NCBI GenBank assembly: GCA_003427395.1
Contig: BFEA01000261.1
Span: forward strand, 62,853 to 106,878
Length of the DNA stretch: 44,026 bases
From: Chara braunii
Taxonomy: Eukaryota; Streptophyta; Charophyceae; Charales; Characeae
Direction of reading: 5' to 3'
Positions 22,467 to 33,706 of this stretch are shown piece after piece. Positions within the stretch are counted from its first letter, which is position 1; each line of letters starts with the position of its first letter. The notes under the pieces were generated by a model. It did no database searches. It was not told where the DNA came from and saw only the letters and a program-made list of their open reading frames with translations. The position numbers and the translations under genes are program-made.

Positions 22467-22590
22467 GTCGTAGCTGTAGCTTTCCCGAACGGTCAAGGTC
22501 GTAGCTGCTACAGTCCAGAAGGGTCAGAGTCGTAGCTGCTACAGTCACGAAAGGCCAAGTCTACGCGGCCTTCCGGAAGGTCCCAGTAGT
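22467..22590 (+). repeat. 31-bp tandem repeat, three copies plus a partial
   Basis: GTCGTAGCTG starts at 22467, 22498 and 22529, exactly 31 bp apart. Each unit ends in (A/G)(A/G)GG(T/C)C(A/C)A(A/G)-like sequence. A diverged partial unit starts near 22559. Confidence 0.85.
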
Positions 22591-22622
22591 GGCCTTTCAA
22601 AGTTGCCCACGTTTAGACTGAG

Positions 22623-22663
22623 GCAAGTGGGCAAGTGGTGAGGCAAGTGGTGAGGCAAGTGCT
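22623..22663 (+). repeat. 12-bp tandem repeat
   Basis: GAGGCAAGTGGT-type unit repeated three to four times (AGGCAAGTGGTG, period 12). Confidence 0.85.
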
Positions 22664-23209
22664 GGAGTCTGCCCGTGCTGAGTCAGCAGTCCCAGTTCTA
22701 GACAGTCCTGGTCCAGTCAAGCAAGTACCGCATGGGACTGTGTGCACTTCGGGCATGGGAAAGGGCCAGACCAACGAGCTGCAGAAGTATAAATCAAGAG
22801 GCAGCGCCCAGCCATTCATTCATTCCTGCGTGAGCCATGCGGAAGCGCTGCCACATCGACTTGTGAAAGGAGGTCCGCAGTGAGCCCGAAGACGAAGAGG
22901 GCAGAGAGACGAAGCATAGCCATAGCGATAGGGTAGAGGCGGCCATAGCCGCCATAGCTGTAGTTAGTGTTCAGTGTGTGTGTTTGTGTGAGTGTTCAGA
23001 GAGACGCGTGTGGGATATCCAGGGTGATCCACTGTATGCGAACAGAGAGTTGTACGGGCGCTATATCGCCATAGCCATTGGAAGTGAACTCGTATCTGGG
23101 TTGCCATATCTCTGAGTACTGAGTGGGCGCATGTCGCCAGTTTGCTGCGCTACTGTTTGCATGCATGTAAAGTGTGAAGGAAAGCGAGTCTGATTGCAAA
23201 GGTCCTGTT

Positions 23210-23226
23210 AAAAAAAAAAAAAAAAA
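23210..23226 (+). repeat. A17 run, possible retroposon tail
   Basis: It follows AAAGGTCCTGTT, which resembles the terminal AAGGCCCTGTTTT of the LINE 3' ends read on the minus strand at 35110. It could therefore mark the end of a retroposed sequence. Confidence 0.45.
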
Positions 23227-23533
23227 GCAAATAAAAATGTGAGGCTGATTAAGATCAAAGCAAGTAGCGAAGTAATGACACCACACACACAAATAGGTGC
23301 AAAGCTGCAAACTCCATCAACCAAGCACAATCTTTTGTGAAGAGAATGCCAAGGGGAAAACAACGAGGCTAGATAACACAATTTCAAAAACGACCCTCGC
23401 CCCAACCTCCTACCCCCTGGTAATCCGAAGGTACTGATGTGAAAACCTGGATCAGTCATTGGCTTCCCAAAGAGAGCTAACTTCACCTAAGGTCATACAC
23501 ATACAAAAAACTTCCCCGTCTGAACATAGTCCT

Positions 23534-23627
23534 CATTGCTGACAGATGCATCCACTTTACACTGTTTACAGTCAAAACTTCATTGCTGTCAGATGCATCC
23601 ACTTTACACTGTTTACTGTCAAAACTT
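23534..23627 (+). repeat. 47-bp tandem duplication
   Basis: CATTGCTG(A/T)CAGATGCATCC starts at 23534 and 23581. The copies differ at only two positions. Confidence 0.93.
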
Positions 23628-23692
23628 GAAAGTCGATGTGGACAGCGAAGAAGTATGTTTCCAAAAGCAATAAAACTACAACTAAGGAGCGC

Positions 23693-23791
23693 AAGCGGCT
23701 AGCTCAGTTGGTTGAGCACACATAAGTGTCACTCAGGAGGTCGTGGGTTCGATACCCAAAGTCGTCCTTTCCATCCCGGCGGCCTCCTGAG
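23693..23791 (+). mobile_element. tRNA-derived SINE head
   Basis: Box A-like TAGCTCAGTTGGTTGAGC (23700-23717) and box B-like GGTTCGATACC (23746-23756) are spaced as in a tRNA. The T arm (TGGG TTCGATA CCCA) still folds. The acceptor strands do not pair and the anticodon arm is only a weak ACAC/GTGT stem, so this is a SINE-type pol III promoter and not a working tRNA gene. A perfect 9-bp inverted repeat (CTCAGGAGG at 23732-23740, CCTCCTGAG at 23783-23791) encloses box B. The downstream body, up to about 24169, is unrelated to the LINE tails. Confidence 0.65.
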
Positions 23792-23949
23792 GGTATGCTT
23801 TGGGTTCACCACCGGAGATTGTTGGCTTGGGCCTCCTGGCTGGTTGGAAAGATAGGTCCTTCCCAGCCCCCGCCGGGTGCTTGGGTGCTGCTCCGTGCAC
23901 AAAGCAGAGATAGGTCGGTGTAGACCCATAACCTTAGGATAGCTTGGTG

Positions 23950-24069
23950 TTGGCTAGTGAATTTAAGTCCCCTGTAGTTGAACATGGAGCTGGGTTGGAT
24001 AGGTTGTTGTTGGCTAGTGAGTTTAAGTCCCCTGTAGTTGAACATGGAGTTGGGTTCCTTGCTGGTTGG
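23950..24069 (+). repeat. 60-bp tandem duplication in the SINE body region
   Basis: TTGGCTAGTGA(A/G)TTTAAGTC starts at 23950 and 24010. The copies are nearly identical. Confidence 0.9.
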
Positions 24070-24170
24070 GTTGCAGTGCCCCTTGTAGGTCCGGAAGGTG
24101 ATTAGACCAGTTCGAGTACACAGCCCGAGGTAGGTAGTGTGAGATGGAAAAATATTGAGAGATGAAAATA

Positions 24171-24184
24171 GCATGAAAAAATGC
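24171..24184 (+). repeat. Candidate decayed left target-site duplication of LINE-3
   Basis: GCATGAAAAAATGC matches GCATGGAAAATTGC after the LINE-3 poly(A) tail (33488-33501) at 12 of 14 positions without gaps. The sequence is A-rich, so chance similarity is possible. Confidence 0.35.
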
Positions 24185-24408
24185 TGAAAGACTCCTTTGA
24201 AACCATCGAACGAGCGCCAACGCCGCTCCGGTAAGCGCTGCACCGCTCCGCTAAGCCGCACGCACACGCAACCGCGTTCCTTGGCGCCAGCAAGCAAACC
24301 AACCGTGCTTTCGACACACGCGCGCACTTCCGCGCGTCTTTTTTTCCTATTCAAACTTTCGAGAGGAGAGAGAGGCAATGCAACAACGGATTACTGAAAA
24401 CACGACAC

Positions 24409-24428
24409 GCCACGCCTCCGGGCGTGGC
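24409..24428. repeat. 8-bp stem, 4-nt loop hairpin
   Basis: GCCACGCC-TCCG-GGCGTGGC. It resembles the 22-bp palindrome at 12459 (both contain CGCCAC ... GTGG) and the weaker ACGCC/GGCGT hairpin at 24662-24675, which is also preceded by CAGACC-like sequence. Confidence 0.8.
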
Positions 24429-24720
24429 CCCCAAGCCACGAAGAGGACAAAAACCACAAAGGAAGAAGGGAGGGGTGGAGAGAGGGTTTCAAAGGTTGTG
24501 ACAAAAGGAAAAGAGAAGTGAGCCCTTTCTATTGATAGGAAAGAACCAAGGGTAACAGGAGTTGAAAGGTGGACAAGTGCAAAGTAGAGATTTTCCTGCC
24601 TTTTTGAATTCTGAGGCGAAGGGAGCAGGAGGGGAAAGGGGAAAAGAAGCCACGTCAGACCACGCCCCCGGGCGTATCCGAGCGGAAGAGCTCAATCGAG
24701 GAAAAGAAAGGATTCCGGCG

Positions 24721-24828
24721 GAGTGAGAGAAAAGGAAGCGGAGGAAGACCAAGAAGAGGAAAAGACGAAGGGCTGAGTGAGAGAAAAGGAAGCGGAGGAA
24801 GACCAAGAAGAGGAAAAGACGAAGGGCA
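24721..24828 (+). repeat. 54-bp tandem duplication
   Basis: GAGTGAGAGAAAAGGAAGCG starts at 24721 and 24775. The copies are identical over essentially the full 54 bp. Purine-rich. Confidence 0.95.
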
Positions 24829-25655
24829 CAGATGAAAAGTACCGGAAAGCGAATGAGCGTACGACAACTCTCATGATACTCAACTAAGAAAGTAGGTAGG
24901 ATAGTCGGGCAGAGTAGGTTGGGCGCCGGGCGCCAGACTGAGAGGAGTGACTTTGGATACTGTGTTGGTGTGGCCTACGGGCTTGAACATTGGCTCATCA
25001 CTTCATTGTATTGCTCTATATGGATGGTTTCTCGGTGCATTTGTACTCTCTGTTGGGATACGACTACCTTGACATCTGTGTGGTTTCGCAACTTGGTTTT
25101 CTGTATATCGTCCACACTCGTATTCCTTGCATTATTATTACAACCACTATTATTACCAACAGCCGACAATGCAAGCTCCCACTGAACACTTTCAAGCAGG
25201 CGAGATCCAAGTTAATCGAGTCAACGCAGACAAAATTAACTCAGCGCACAAATCCATTCACTCCCTTGGACACCCTCTCCTTCTCGATATAAGGGCAAGC
25301 ACAAAAGATTCTGTAACTTCTGTTTTTGTTCTATTTCCAGAAATCTATCATCCAGTCTGACAGAACAGCATTCATTCGGTAGTTCTTTTTGTCCGAACGA
25401 TCCTTTCTCCCCATTCTTTTTCGTCCCAACTCCCGGGAAGGGAGGCCAACCGCTGCCAATTTTTTTCAGGCAGAAGGCAAACAGGACTCATCAGCCCAAG
25501 CACGCCTCATCATCTGTTTACCCACTCAGAATCGCCCCTCTTATTGTCGCCAACCACGATTCACAACACACTACCATTCATTCCTTCCACCAAAGGGGTA
25601 AGCCACAGCCACGCAAGCAAAGGCAAAATAGTTCGGCCACCTCTGCATACCCTCC

Positions 25656-28013
25656 ATGGCCAAGTCTTTTGCAAAAGTGGTAGCCATTGAAACCAGGTCA
25701 AAGAATGTCTCGGAATCTCCAACCTCCCAGCCCCACAAAAGACGATCACACCGAGGTCCAAGCGTTGGACAGTCGGGCACTCAAGGGCACTCAATGGAAA
25801 ACTCCCAGGATACAGCCAACTCGCCTCACAAAACCCTGAGCCAAAGGGCAATGGATTTCCTGATTTTAAGCACACAAGTTAAATCCAAAAACATAACTAA
25901 GGAAACAATCGCAACGGATCAGGGGGGAGAGAGCCAAACAATTGAAATATGGGAGTATCCGGAGGAAGATGAAGCAAGCTGCAACGAAGTTTTTGAAAAA
26001 CACGCAGTCCTATTCAACTTTCCATAGAAATGCTCGGAGATGTCACCCAATGAAAAGTGTATGTGGGTAAGCGACATCCTCCATTCCTTGGAAGAAATTT
26101 CAGGAACGGAACCGGTAGTCACATATCACAGGAGGGCAAGAAACACAGTCATGATCGCCTGTCCAGACAGGGCATAAGCTAGGTACCTCATCTCCCTCAA
26201 CAGCCTGAAATGCAAAAAGGGAGTGATCACAGTTACCAGCTGGAAACCCAGAAGGGCTCCTCAACCTGATGCATCATGTCACAAGCAAACAATGCTGAGA
26301 AACAACTTCTGGATCCAATTTGTTAACATCCCAGAAGGACTCCACAGTTTCGTAGAACGAAGGCTGGTAGAGGCGTACCCGAATAACCCAGCCATAGAAA
26401 GGCTCGAAATGGGACCCGACTTCTTGGCCCCCAATCATGACTCAACAATAGCTTGCCTGCAAGTGCCATCAAGCGTCCCACCACAATTCCCAGATTCATG
26501 GATTTTCAAAAGAAACGGGCAAAAATTGACTGTCTACCTGTCTACCAAAACCAACCCCCGTTGTTTCAGATGCAGAGGGAAAGGTCACCTGGGAACAGAC
26601 AAAAATTGGCCCCTCAACAGGGAAAGAGGCGCCAAACCAGGCCAAATTCAGGCCAACTTGGTTGAATGTGATTCCAAGGCAGGTATGTGGTTCGTCAACG
26701 ACCCAGCCTACAAAGGATGGGTGTTTGATGACACGCTAGTTGAACCCAATGGGTATGGACGTTGGAGGACGAACCGACCAACCAACCGGACATCTACCCC
26801 CCCTTCGGAAGCCAGTGGCAAAAGAAGGGTTCAAAGAGAATTGAAGATAAGGATGGCGGTTACCTAAGAAAGCAATGCCGCGGACCCACAAGGTATCATG
26901 GAAGACAAACAAAGGAAACACACTTGGCAGGACCTTGTCAGAACAGGGATCTCAGCAGAAAAAACATTCTTTGAAAACTTACAAGGAAGAGGAAAGGTGT
27001 TGTGCGCTGAAAAGGCTCAAAGAGAGAATGCTCAAAAGGAAGAACAGAAAGATGCCTGCATAAAGGGGAACCATTCCACAGATACCACAGACAAACCTCT
27101 CAAACGGAAGGCCGTACGAAATACCGGAAAAGGAACAGGAATTGTCTGACTTCTTTGCAGAACGGTACAGACACAAATTGGACCAAACAGGGGGGCAAAT
27201 GGCAACCGCACAAATTTCAATCCAATGGCCAAAGATGTACACAAAACCGAACAACATCCACCCGAGCAAGAAAGCAAAGAGAGCGAATGGAGAGAACAAA
27301 AAAATCTAACTGGTCTGTCCCAGGTCGAAGAAACTGGGGGTGAAGAGATCCACCTGACCACAAGAGAAGATCTAGATAGACAAAAGGAAATCCTACACGC
27401 ACAGATCACAGTCCTCAGAGATCACAACCGAGAAACAACTGACGACACTGTCAATCTGCAAGGGCTAGCATTGGGACAGAACACAGAAATCCTCACAGCA
27501 GCCAGGTTGGAAGCCAAGGGGGGGTGCAAAAAAAGAGTAGTACTACCCTACCACTGGAACGAGGAGCATGCAGATTGGGAGGTCGCTGTGGTCGAATCAT
27601 GGTCTCTCATAGCCTTGGCCAGCCCATCCAACAAGGTTCTAGCTGCCAATATTTCCAAAGACGCACCAGTAGCAGCTCACATTCTGGGATCAAAGGAAGA
27701 CTAGAGGGAGGAGTGGTCGAATGAGGCAGGGGACATCGCAGTCAGTGATTTGAGGCCCTACATGGTCCGCTACTCAATGGAAGCCCAACTCATAGACCAC
27801 ATTGTCTGGAAACCATGGAAGGTGTTGTATGCTCTTCCCTATGGGCTCATGGGAGGAGAAATTCCTGCAGAAAGAGCTGCAGTCTCATCATCAATAGTTG
27901 AAGGCCTTACAATTTTTGATGGTAAGGAAGACCATCTGAAGCAGATCCTGGAAGCAAAGGCTCGTCAGGTCAAGATCCGCCTCGCTCCCTACAACGAGTC
28001 CCCTTTCAACTAA
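25656..28013 (+). pseudogene. LINE-3 ORF1 (RNA-binding protein), broken by few lesions
   Basis: The ATG at 25656 begins MAKSFAKVVA, parallel to LINE-1. One frame carries the protein to about 26757 with only two in-frame stops (26025 and 26175). It holds the DUF4283-like region (NNFWIQFVNIPEGLH, DFLAPNHDS, WIFKRNG) and a zinc knuckle CFRCRGKGHLGTDKNW near 26562, where the last Cys has become Trp. After a frameshift, REDIYPP-like sequence and a SAEKTFFENLQ block align with LINE-1. From 27225 to 28013 the frame is open except for one TAG (27702). This part contains a coiled-coil-like stretch (ILHAQITVLRDHNRE) and the conserved C-terminal domain (RVVLPYHWN, ADWEVAV, WKVLYALPYGLMGG). Total about 785 codons. 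Confidence 0.87.
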
Positions 28014-28059
28014 ACCTGAAATGAATCAAGCCCAAGCATCTCTGCCCATTTAACATCCC

Positions 28060-31000
28060 ATGACGACACAACCACGGTCTCGGGGCGACCAAGGGGGGTG
28101 TCAGTTCAAGCATTATTTTGTCAAACATAAAAAGCTTGAACTGTTAGTGTTGTCATGGAACGTTAACGGGCTAGCAACAATATTAACCAACAAAGAAAAA
28201 TGGGACAATATGGTTAGCTACATGAACTGGTTTACAAAGAAACCCACCTGACATAGTCTACGTTCAAGAAACGCATTTGTCAGACTCTCCGGAACACAAA
28301 GCCATAATCAACAGAATTACAGCCAGACTAAAGCATGTACGTTTAGGTCTCTGGGCCCCCTCTCCAAGAATAGGGTCAGCAGGAACGGCAATACTATTGC
28401 ACCAAAAATCAAGAGCGGCCAACCTAATCCAGATGGTAGGGAGCAAACTAGACCAAGAAAACGGAAGATGGATAGAAGTCCATTTCAACTACAGGGAAAA
28501 AACATTCCAATTAATAAATGCCTACCCCCCTAACGACCTCCCTCATAGACGGGGGTTTATTCAAAACATAACAGCTATGTGTGAGGATCAACAACACATA
28601 GTCCTAGCAGGCGATTGGAACACCACTCTAGATCCAGATAGGGACAGACTCTCATGCTCACAAAGAGACCGCGAGTCCTCACTCCAAGTAGAAGCCCAGG
28701 TAATGCACACCTTAATGATAGAAAGGAACCTAATAGAACCACTCAGAACACTTCACCCGGAAGCACATAGAATAACATACAGAAAAAGAAATAGAACCCA
28801 ACACATCTTAAGCTCTGCTATAGACTATTTCCTAGTATCCGACTCCCTCAGAGGAACGGTCCTCAACATAGGAATAGGAAAACTACCCTATCATAGTGGC
28901 TTAGATCACAACCCAATATTTATAGACTTTCTCTTCGACCCAGGAATACAAAAAGGACCAGGCTTCTTCAAGATTAATAACTCTATACTAAACAGTACAG
29001 AAATGAAAGAAGGAATAGTGCAGGTATGCATAGATTCAGAGAAGGAAGTATTAAATTTTCTATCCTTAGTGAACAGCTTGTCCAAAACCGCATCAGTAGT
29101 CTCTAGAAAGCTAGCAGCCAAAAACAATCAAAGTATAAGAGAACTAGAAGCAGCAGTAAGCGTCGCGCAAACAAACATCATGATCAACCCGGGAGTCTAT
29201 TCTTGTGAGGAACTATTAGCAAGAGCCCAATCAGAAGTGGCTAACTGGAATGCCTGGAGAGCGAGTGGACTAAGACTAAGAGCAAGAATTAAAGAATGGG
29301 AGGAAGGCGAAAAAATGACCAAGTTCTTTTTTCAAAAAATCAAATCTAGAGGAAGAAACTCGGCCGTACAACAGTTAAGAGACGAGGAAGGTCCGTCGTC
29401 ACACCCAGCCAAAATGCTCGCTATAGCAGAATCCTTTTACAAGACACTCTAGACCGAAAGCCCCACTCCTAGGTCAGTTCTACAAGCTAGGGAAAATTTT
29501 TGTAAGCACCTGGATAAGACAATTTCCCCCAGCATGACTGAAGAGTTGGACGAACCAATCACCAACGAAGAACTAAAAAATGCATTGGATCCCATGAAAC
29601 CAGGGAAAACACCAGGAATAGATGGACTTTCCAAAGAGTTTTGGCATGCATACTGGCCCCTTCTAAGGGAAAAATTCAGTAACTTTATCAAGAAGGCATG
29701 GGATAAGGAAGGGTTAGGACCCCTTTTAAGTACATGTATAGTCACGCTACTCTACAAGAAAGGATACCCCACCGACATCAAGAGCTACAGACCTATCACC
29801 CTTTTAACAGTAGCATACAAAATCTTAGCCAAACTGTTAGCAAATAGAATAAGGAAAATCATCAAAAATTGTTTTCACATAGACCAAATAGGTTTCATCC
29901 CGGGTAGATTTATCCTAGACAACATGATGACTCTAGCCGAATCCGTAAGATACATCCAAGATAAAAAAATGAATGCAACTATCCTCTTCTTCGACTTCGA
30001 AAAAGCCTACGACCAAGTTAATTGGGACTTCCTTCAACAATGCATGAAAACTATGGGAGTAGGCCCCAACTTTAGGAAATGGGTGCGTGTGCTATATAAT
30101 GACGCCCTAGGAGCTGTACAAGTAAACGGACATATATCCAACACATACAAGATGTCCCGCTCCGTCAGACAAAGGGACCCTTTGGCTGCACCGATATTCC
30201 TCTTCATAATGGAGGTCATAGCATCATTTGTAAGAAAGGACCTCTCCATCCATAGACTCACCGATCAACCGGAGGAAAACACACATAGCTATCACATTCC
30301 TCCTACAATCCTATTTGCAGACGATGTGACGGTACTAATAAGAGCCTCCTCCACATCCTTTCAGACCCTAACCAGAGCTATGTGCGCATTTCAACTAGCA
30401 TCAAAAATGCGTATCAAGTGGAAGAAAACAATAGGGTGGTGGCTAACATCAGATAACCTGGAAGTTCCTTCAGATACCCCAGAGGGAATGACATGGACCG
30501 AACCTAATGATCCCATCAGAGTCCTAGGAATACAAATGACAGAGATATGAGCAGCGGCAGAAATGACACCGAGTCTACTGGCAAAAATGATCAGCAAACT
30601 GAGTACCTGGGGGAAGTTACATGCCTCCCTGTTTGGTCGAGCCTTAGTGCTGAACTCATCCATATTTTCAATGATGTGGTACATGGCAGCCTTCTGGTCC
30701 CCGAACCAGAAGGCATTAAAAGAGATACAAAGGAAAGCCTCGGCCTACCTCTGGACAGGGGACGCCTCCAGAGAACATTTCATTACAAAGGTAGCATGAC
30801 AATATGTGACTAGGAAAAAAGCCAAGGGGGTTCGGGAGTACCGGATCCAGCCACGCAAATAAAATCGCTACAAACCAAATGGATCCTAAAGCTAATAACT
30901 AGTACCAAACTCCTGTGCCAACCGCTGGCCCTAGAGGGCCTACAACAACTGCCGGTCTACAACACACCAGAAAACATGGAGGGTACCTTTTGGAAAATGA

Positions 31001-32570
31001 GTAAGTCATGGACAATGAAAAAAAAAGCTTCAAGCCAGGATCAATCACGAAGCGAACCAAGACTAAAGTTTTGGAGAGCAATACTCCAGTCATGGAGAGA
31101 AATATTCCCTGCCAGGGTTAGACACCCACACACTAAGGAAGAAATACTCAGACAACCCCTTTTCTGCAACCCAGGGATACTAGTCGACAACGAAACGCCA
31201 TTCACCCTCATGGCAAAGGACTCGAAATGGGGTACTTGGCTAGAAAAAGGAATCTGGCGAATCAAACACATCTGGGATGAAGATAGGAAAGATTGGATAA
31301 ACCTCCGACGACTCCACAATAAACTCAAGGGTAGCCACAACCTAGCCCAAAATCTCCAACAAATGTTAAAAGCCATACCAACAGAATGGGGCCAAGTCCT
31401 CCAAAAAGACAGACAATGATCAATAGGAGATTGGGCAATAATGCCACAAATCATCCCCCGAGAACATGCCCTATCCTTTGCAGGAAGGATTGAAGGAAGA
31501 AACAACTGGTACAGCTTCACCATGCACAAGTTGGAGGAACCAGGCATGGAGATCAGCAAAGTCAGCAAGGACTCGACAACACTCATCACGGTCAGAGAGG
31601 ATCAACTTAGGAAAATCAGAGTAATAGAGAATGAGGATCTCACCCTTTTCCACCCCCAAACTCCACTAGAGGATTTGGAAATAGACCCGACAGAGTGGGC
31701 ATGGAACCTCAAACGGAGCCCAGTAGGTATCAACCTCAAATTCAACATTTTACAATACACAACTAGATTAGGATACAGACTAAGACGTAGATCGATAGCC
31801 CCAGAACCAATCATAGCCGAACGATGGTGGAAACATCTAGAAGTAGACCCCGAAAAACTAACCCAGATCCCGTGGAACCAAATCACAACCCTACATCCTC
31901 CCAAGTTCAGGAGCCTACAATGGCTAATATTGTACTTAGCCATCCCCTTGAACCAATGGCTGAATGTCAGAAGGAGGAAGGAGGACAGGAGCCCATTGAA
32001 GGAACTGTGTACCAACTGCCAGGAGGGCCAGAGAGAGGACCTCTTTCAAAGTTTCACTGCTTTCTTCTTTGTCCCAAGATAAAACCGATTTGGGACAAAA
32101 TAGCCAAGATCTGGAACTCGGTGACTTTCACGCCCTTTACAACAAACCACACTCTCCTACTGCCGGGTTTTACAACCTCGGAAGACTGGACCCAGCAACA
32201 AAATAACTTCTTCCAAATCCTCAGAAAAGCAACACTTTGGGTCATTTGGAGAAAAAGGTGCCAAGAAACACTAAGTAAGCAACCAATGCACTTAAACGAA
32301 GCATGGCTCCTGTTACAACAGCAGGTTGAAACTGAGTATTGGGTCATATGGTGCAAAGCAAGAAGAGGAATAGAAGCAAACGAACCCACCGCAAAGGAAC
32401 AGAAACAGAAATTCGAAGAAAATTACCTAGCAAAGGGTAAAATAGCCCACGTCAAGGGTCGAAGTCTAATCTTTACACTCTGGGAAGGCGCTCCCCGGGC
32501 CTTTCAATCAGACATAGAGTACTTCAACAGCATACCAGCCTCCTTCATTCCCCACATGAACTCCCCCTAG
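28060..32570 (+). pseudogene. LINE-3 ORF2 (endonuclease, reverse transcriptase), broken by few lesions
   Basis: Endonuclease: LLVLSWNVNGLATIL, a stop and frameshift near 28250, then YVQETHL, NAYPPND, GDWNTTLDPDRDR, SAIDYFLVS (catalytic Asp kept) and GLDHNPIF. The same frame runs from 28277 to 30799 with TAG at 29450, TGA at 30548 and TGA at 30797. RT motifs: TPGIDGLSKEFW, LLYKKGYPTD, SYRPITLL, IGFIPGRFILDN, FFDFEKAYDQVNW (about 29986-30024), VRQRDPLAAPIF (Gly of RQGDPL is Arg) and FADDVTV (about 30314). Another frame continues from about 30850 to 32060 with one stop (31417). A frameshift inside the zf-RVT-like finger (LCTNCQEGQ then FHCFLLC, about 32005-32070) moves to the last frame, ending at 32570. 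The catalytic residues of the RT are present. Confidence 0.92.
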
Positions 32571-33470
32571 GTTGGAGAAGTCAAAGCATAGACCAACTAA
32601 ACCACAGCTCCCACACACCCCCGGACCATACTCGGCTAACACGCATTCAGATCAAGGACCCCTATGACAGCCCCCATACAGATAAGTAGTATCAGATCCA
32701 TTTCATACCCCTACTCACTAACAACTTAGCGCCAAACGTCAAGCTAATCTCCCCGAATAACCAAGCTAGAGGCCAGAGTTCTAGCAGGTAACTAATAAAG
32801 GTAAGTACGGGCAATACCAACCACCCCACGGAACCCAACACCCCAAGGAGTAAGGACTATACCAAATAGATCAGGCCAACTCAGTAGAGACGCTTCAAAT
32901 AGAGAATAGCACGGATCAGACTTAATTTGAGAAGATAGATGGAGAGGCAGAGAAGGATAAAAAGAATAGGGTTTAGGGTTTTAGGAATAGAAGTCTGAAC
33001 AGACCCACAGAGACCTGGTAGCCACATCTAGCTTGCAAACCAGTCAGTAAACAGGGCAGGCTAGCGACTCCAGAACTTAAATTTGATCAGGCAGCCGAAT
33101 AGCTGAGAGGAGTAAGCTAGTCGAGCCTCATTTTACGGTCAAGTGCTTCAATCAGAGTTAGCAGAAAACAGCTTATCCCCAATACCCAGAAACTAAGTCA
33201 TGCAGGCTAACTTAGGCAGGGGTAAGGGGCGGTACATCCTTCCCTAAAGGAAGTAATAAAAGTCATGCAGGCTAACTTAGGCAGGGGTAAGGGGCGGTAC
33301 ATCCTTCCCTAAAGGAAGTAATCAATGCCGTCCACTTGGGCCTCCCAACCATAATGGGGAGGAGCGTGTGTGGTTAACTTTGTAACATCCTTGACTTGCC
33401 GGGGGAATAAGAACCAGACTGTTGCTCCCCAGAATGGTAGGAGCCAGAACCGAGAGGTTTTGTTGTTATC
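32571..33470 (+). other. LINE-3 3' UTR
   Basis: AGGGTTTAGGGTTTTAGG lies at 32968-32985. A 65-bp tandem duplication is at 33196-33322. Hairpin A is CTTCC-CTAAA-GGAAG (33304-33318). Hairpin B is CCTCCC...GGGAGG (33341-33362). The terminal module GACTTGCCGGGGGAATAAG ... CTCCCCAGAATGG is followed by poly(A). The order of elements equals that in LINE-2. Confidence 0.8.
33196..33322 (+). repeat. 65-bp tandem duplication in the LINE-3 3' UTR
   Basis: AGTCATGCAGGCTAACTTAG starts at 33196 and 33261. The copies are identical over about 62 bp. It duplicates hairpin A (CTTCC...GGAAG). Confidence 0.95.
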
Positions 33471-33487
33471 AAAAAAAAAAAAAAAAA

Positions 33488-33501
33488 GCATGGAAAATTG
33501 C
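33488..33501 (+). repeat. Candidate right target-site duplication of LINE-3
   Basis: GCATGGAAAATTGC directly after the poly(A) tail; 12 of 14 match to 24171-24184. Confidence 0.35.
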
Positions 33502-33706
33502 AGCTGTCCCCCCATATGAGGAGATGGCAGCCTGCACTTTCATCCTTAACAAGTTAACAAAAAAAAACAAAACAAAAAAAAAACCCTTCAACTAAGGGAG
33601 AACTCACTCACACTGGGACATTCCTGGATGCATGTTACGTCAATCCTGGCCTGATGCAGTCGCTGGGACCTAGTAGTGTGTCATGTGTGCCCTAGGAGGA
33701 GCTCAC

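Larger units (their letters stand above)
22256..23206. other. Unassigned region with short repeats
   Basis: No coding region is convincing. It contains the 31-bp and 12-bp tandem repeats listed separately, a TATAAAT at 22788-22794, and a 6-bp hairpin GGCGGC-CATA-GCCGCC at 22938-22953. It runs up to a poly(A) run at 23210. It could be a degenerate retroelement or host promoter DNA; I cannot decide. Confidence 0.35.
24185..33487 (+). mobile_element. LINE-3: near-complete L1-type retrotransposon, best preserved copy
   Basis: ORF1 25656-28013, ORF2 about 28060-32570, 3' UTR to 33470 and a poly(A) run (about 33471-33487). The left end is uncertain: 24185 if the candidate target-site duplication is right, otherwise somewhere between 24.2 and 25.6 kb. 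The putative leader includes two hairpins, a 54-bp tandem duplication and ordinary sequence. Few lesions separate it from an intact element compared with LINE-1 and LINE-2. Confidence 0.75.

Noticed and set aside
23693-23766. Functional tRNA gene
   Set aside because: Box A and B are good, but the acceptor arms do not pair and the anticodon arm is degenerate, so it is a SINE head.
22467-24828. CRISPR-like array
   Set aside because: Repeats are short direct tandem duplications without regular unique spacers, in a eukaryotic context.
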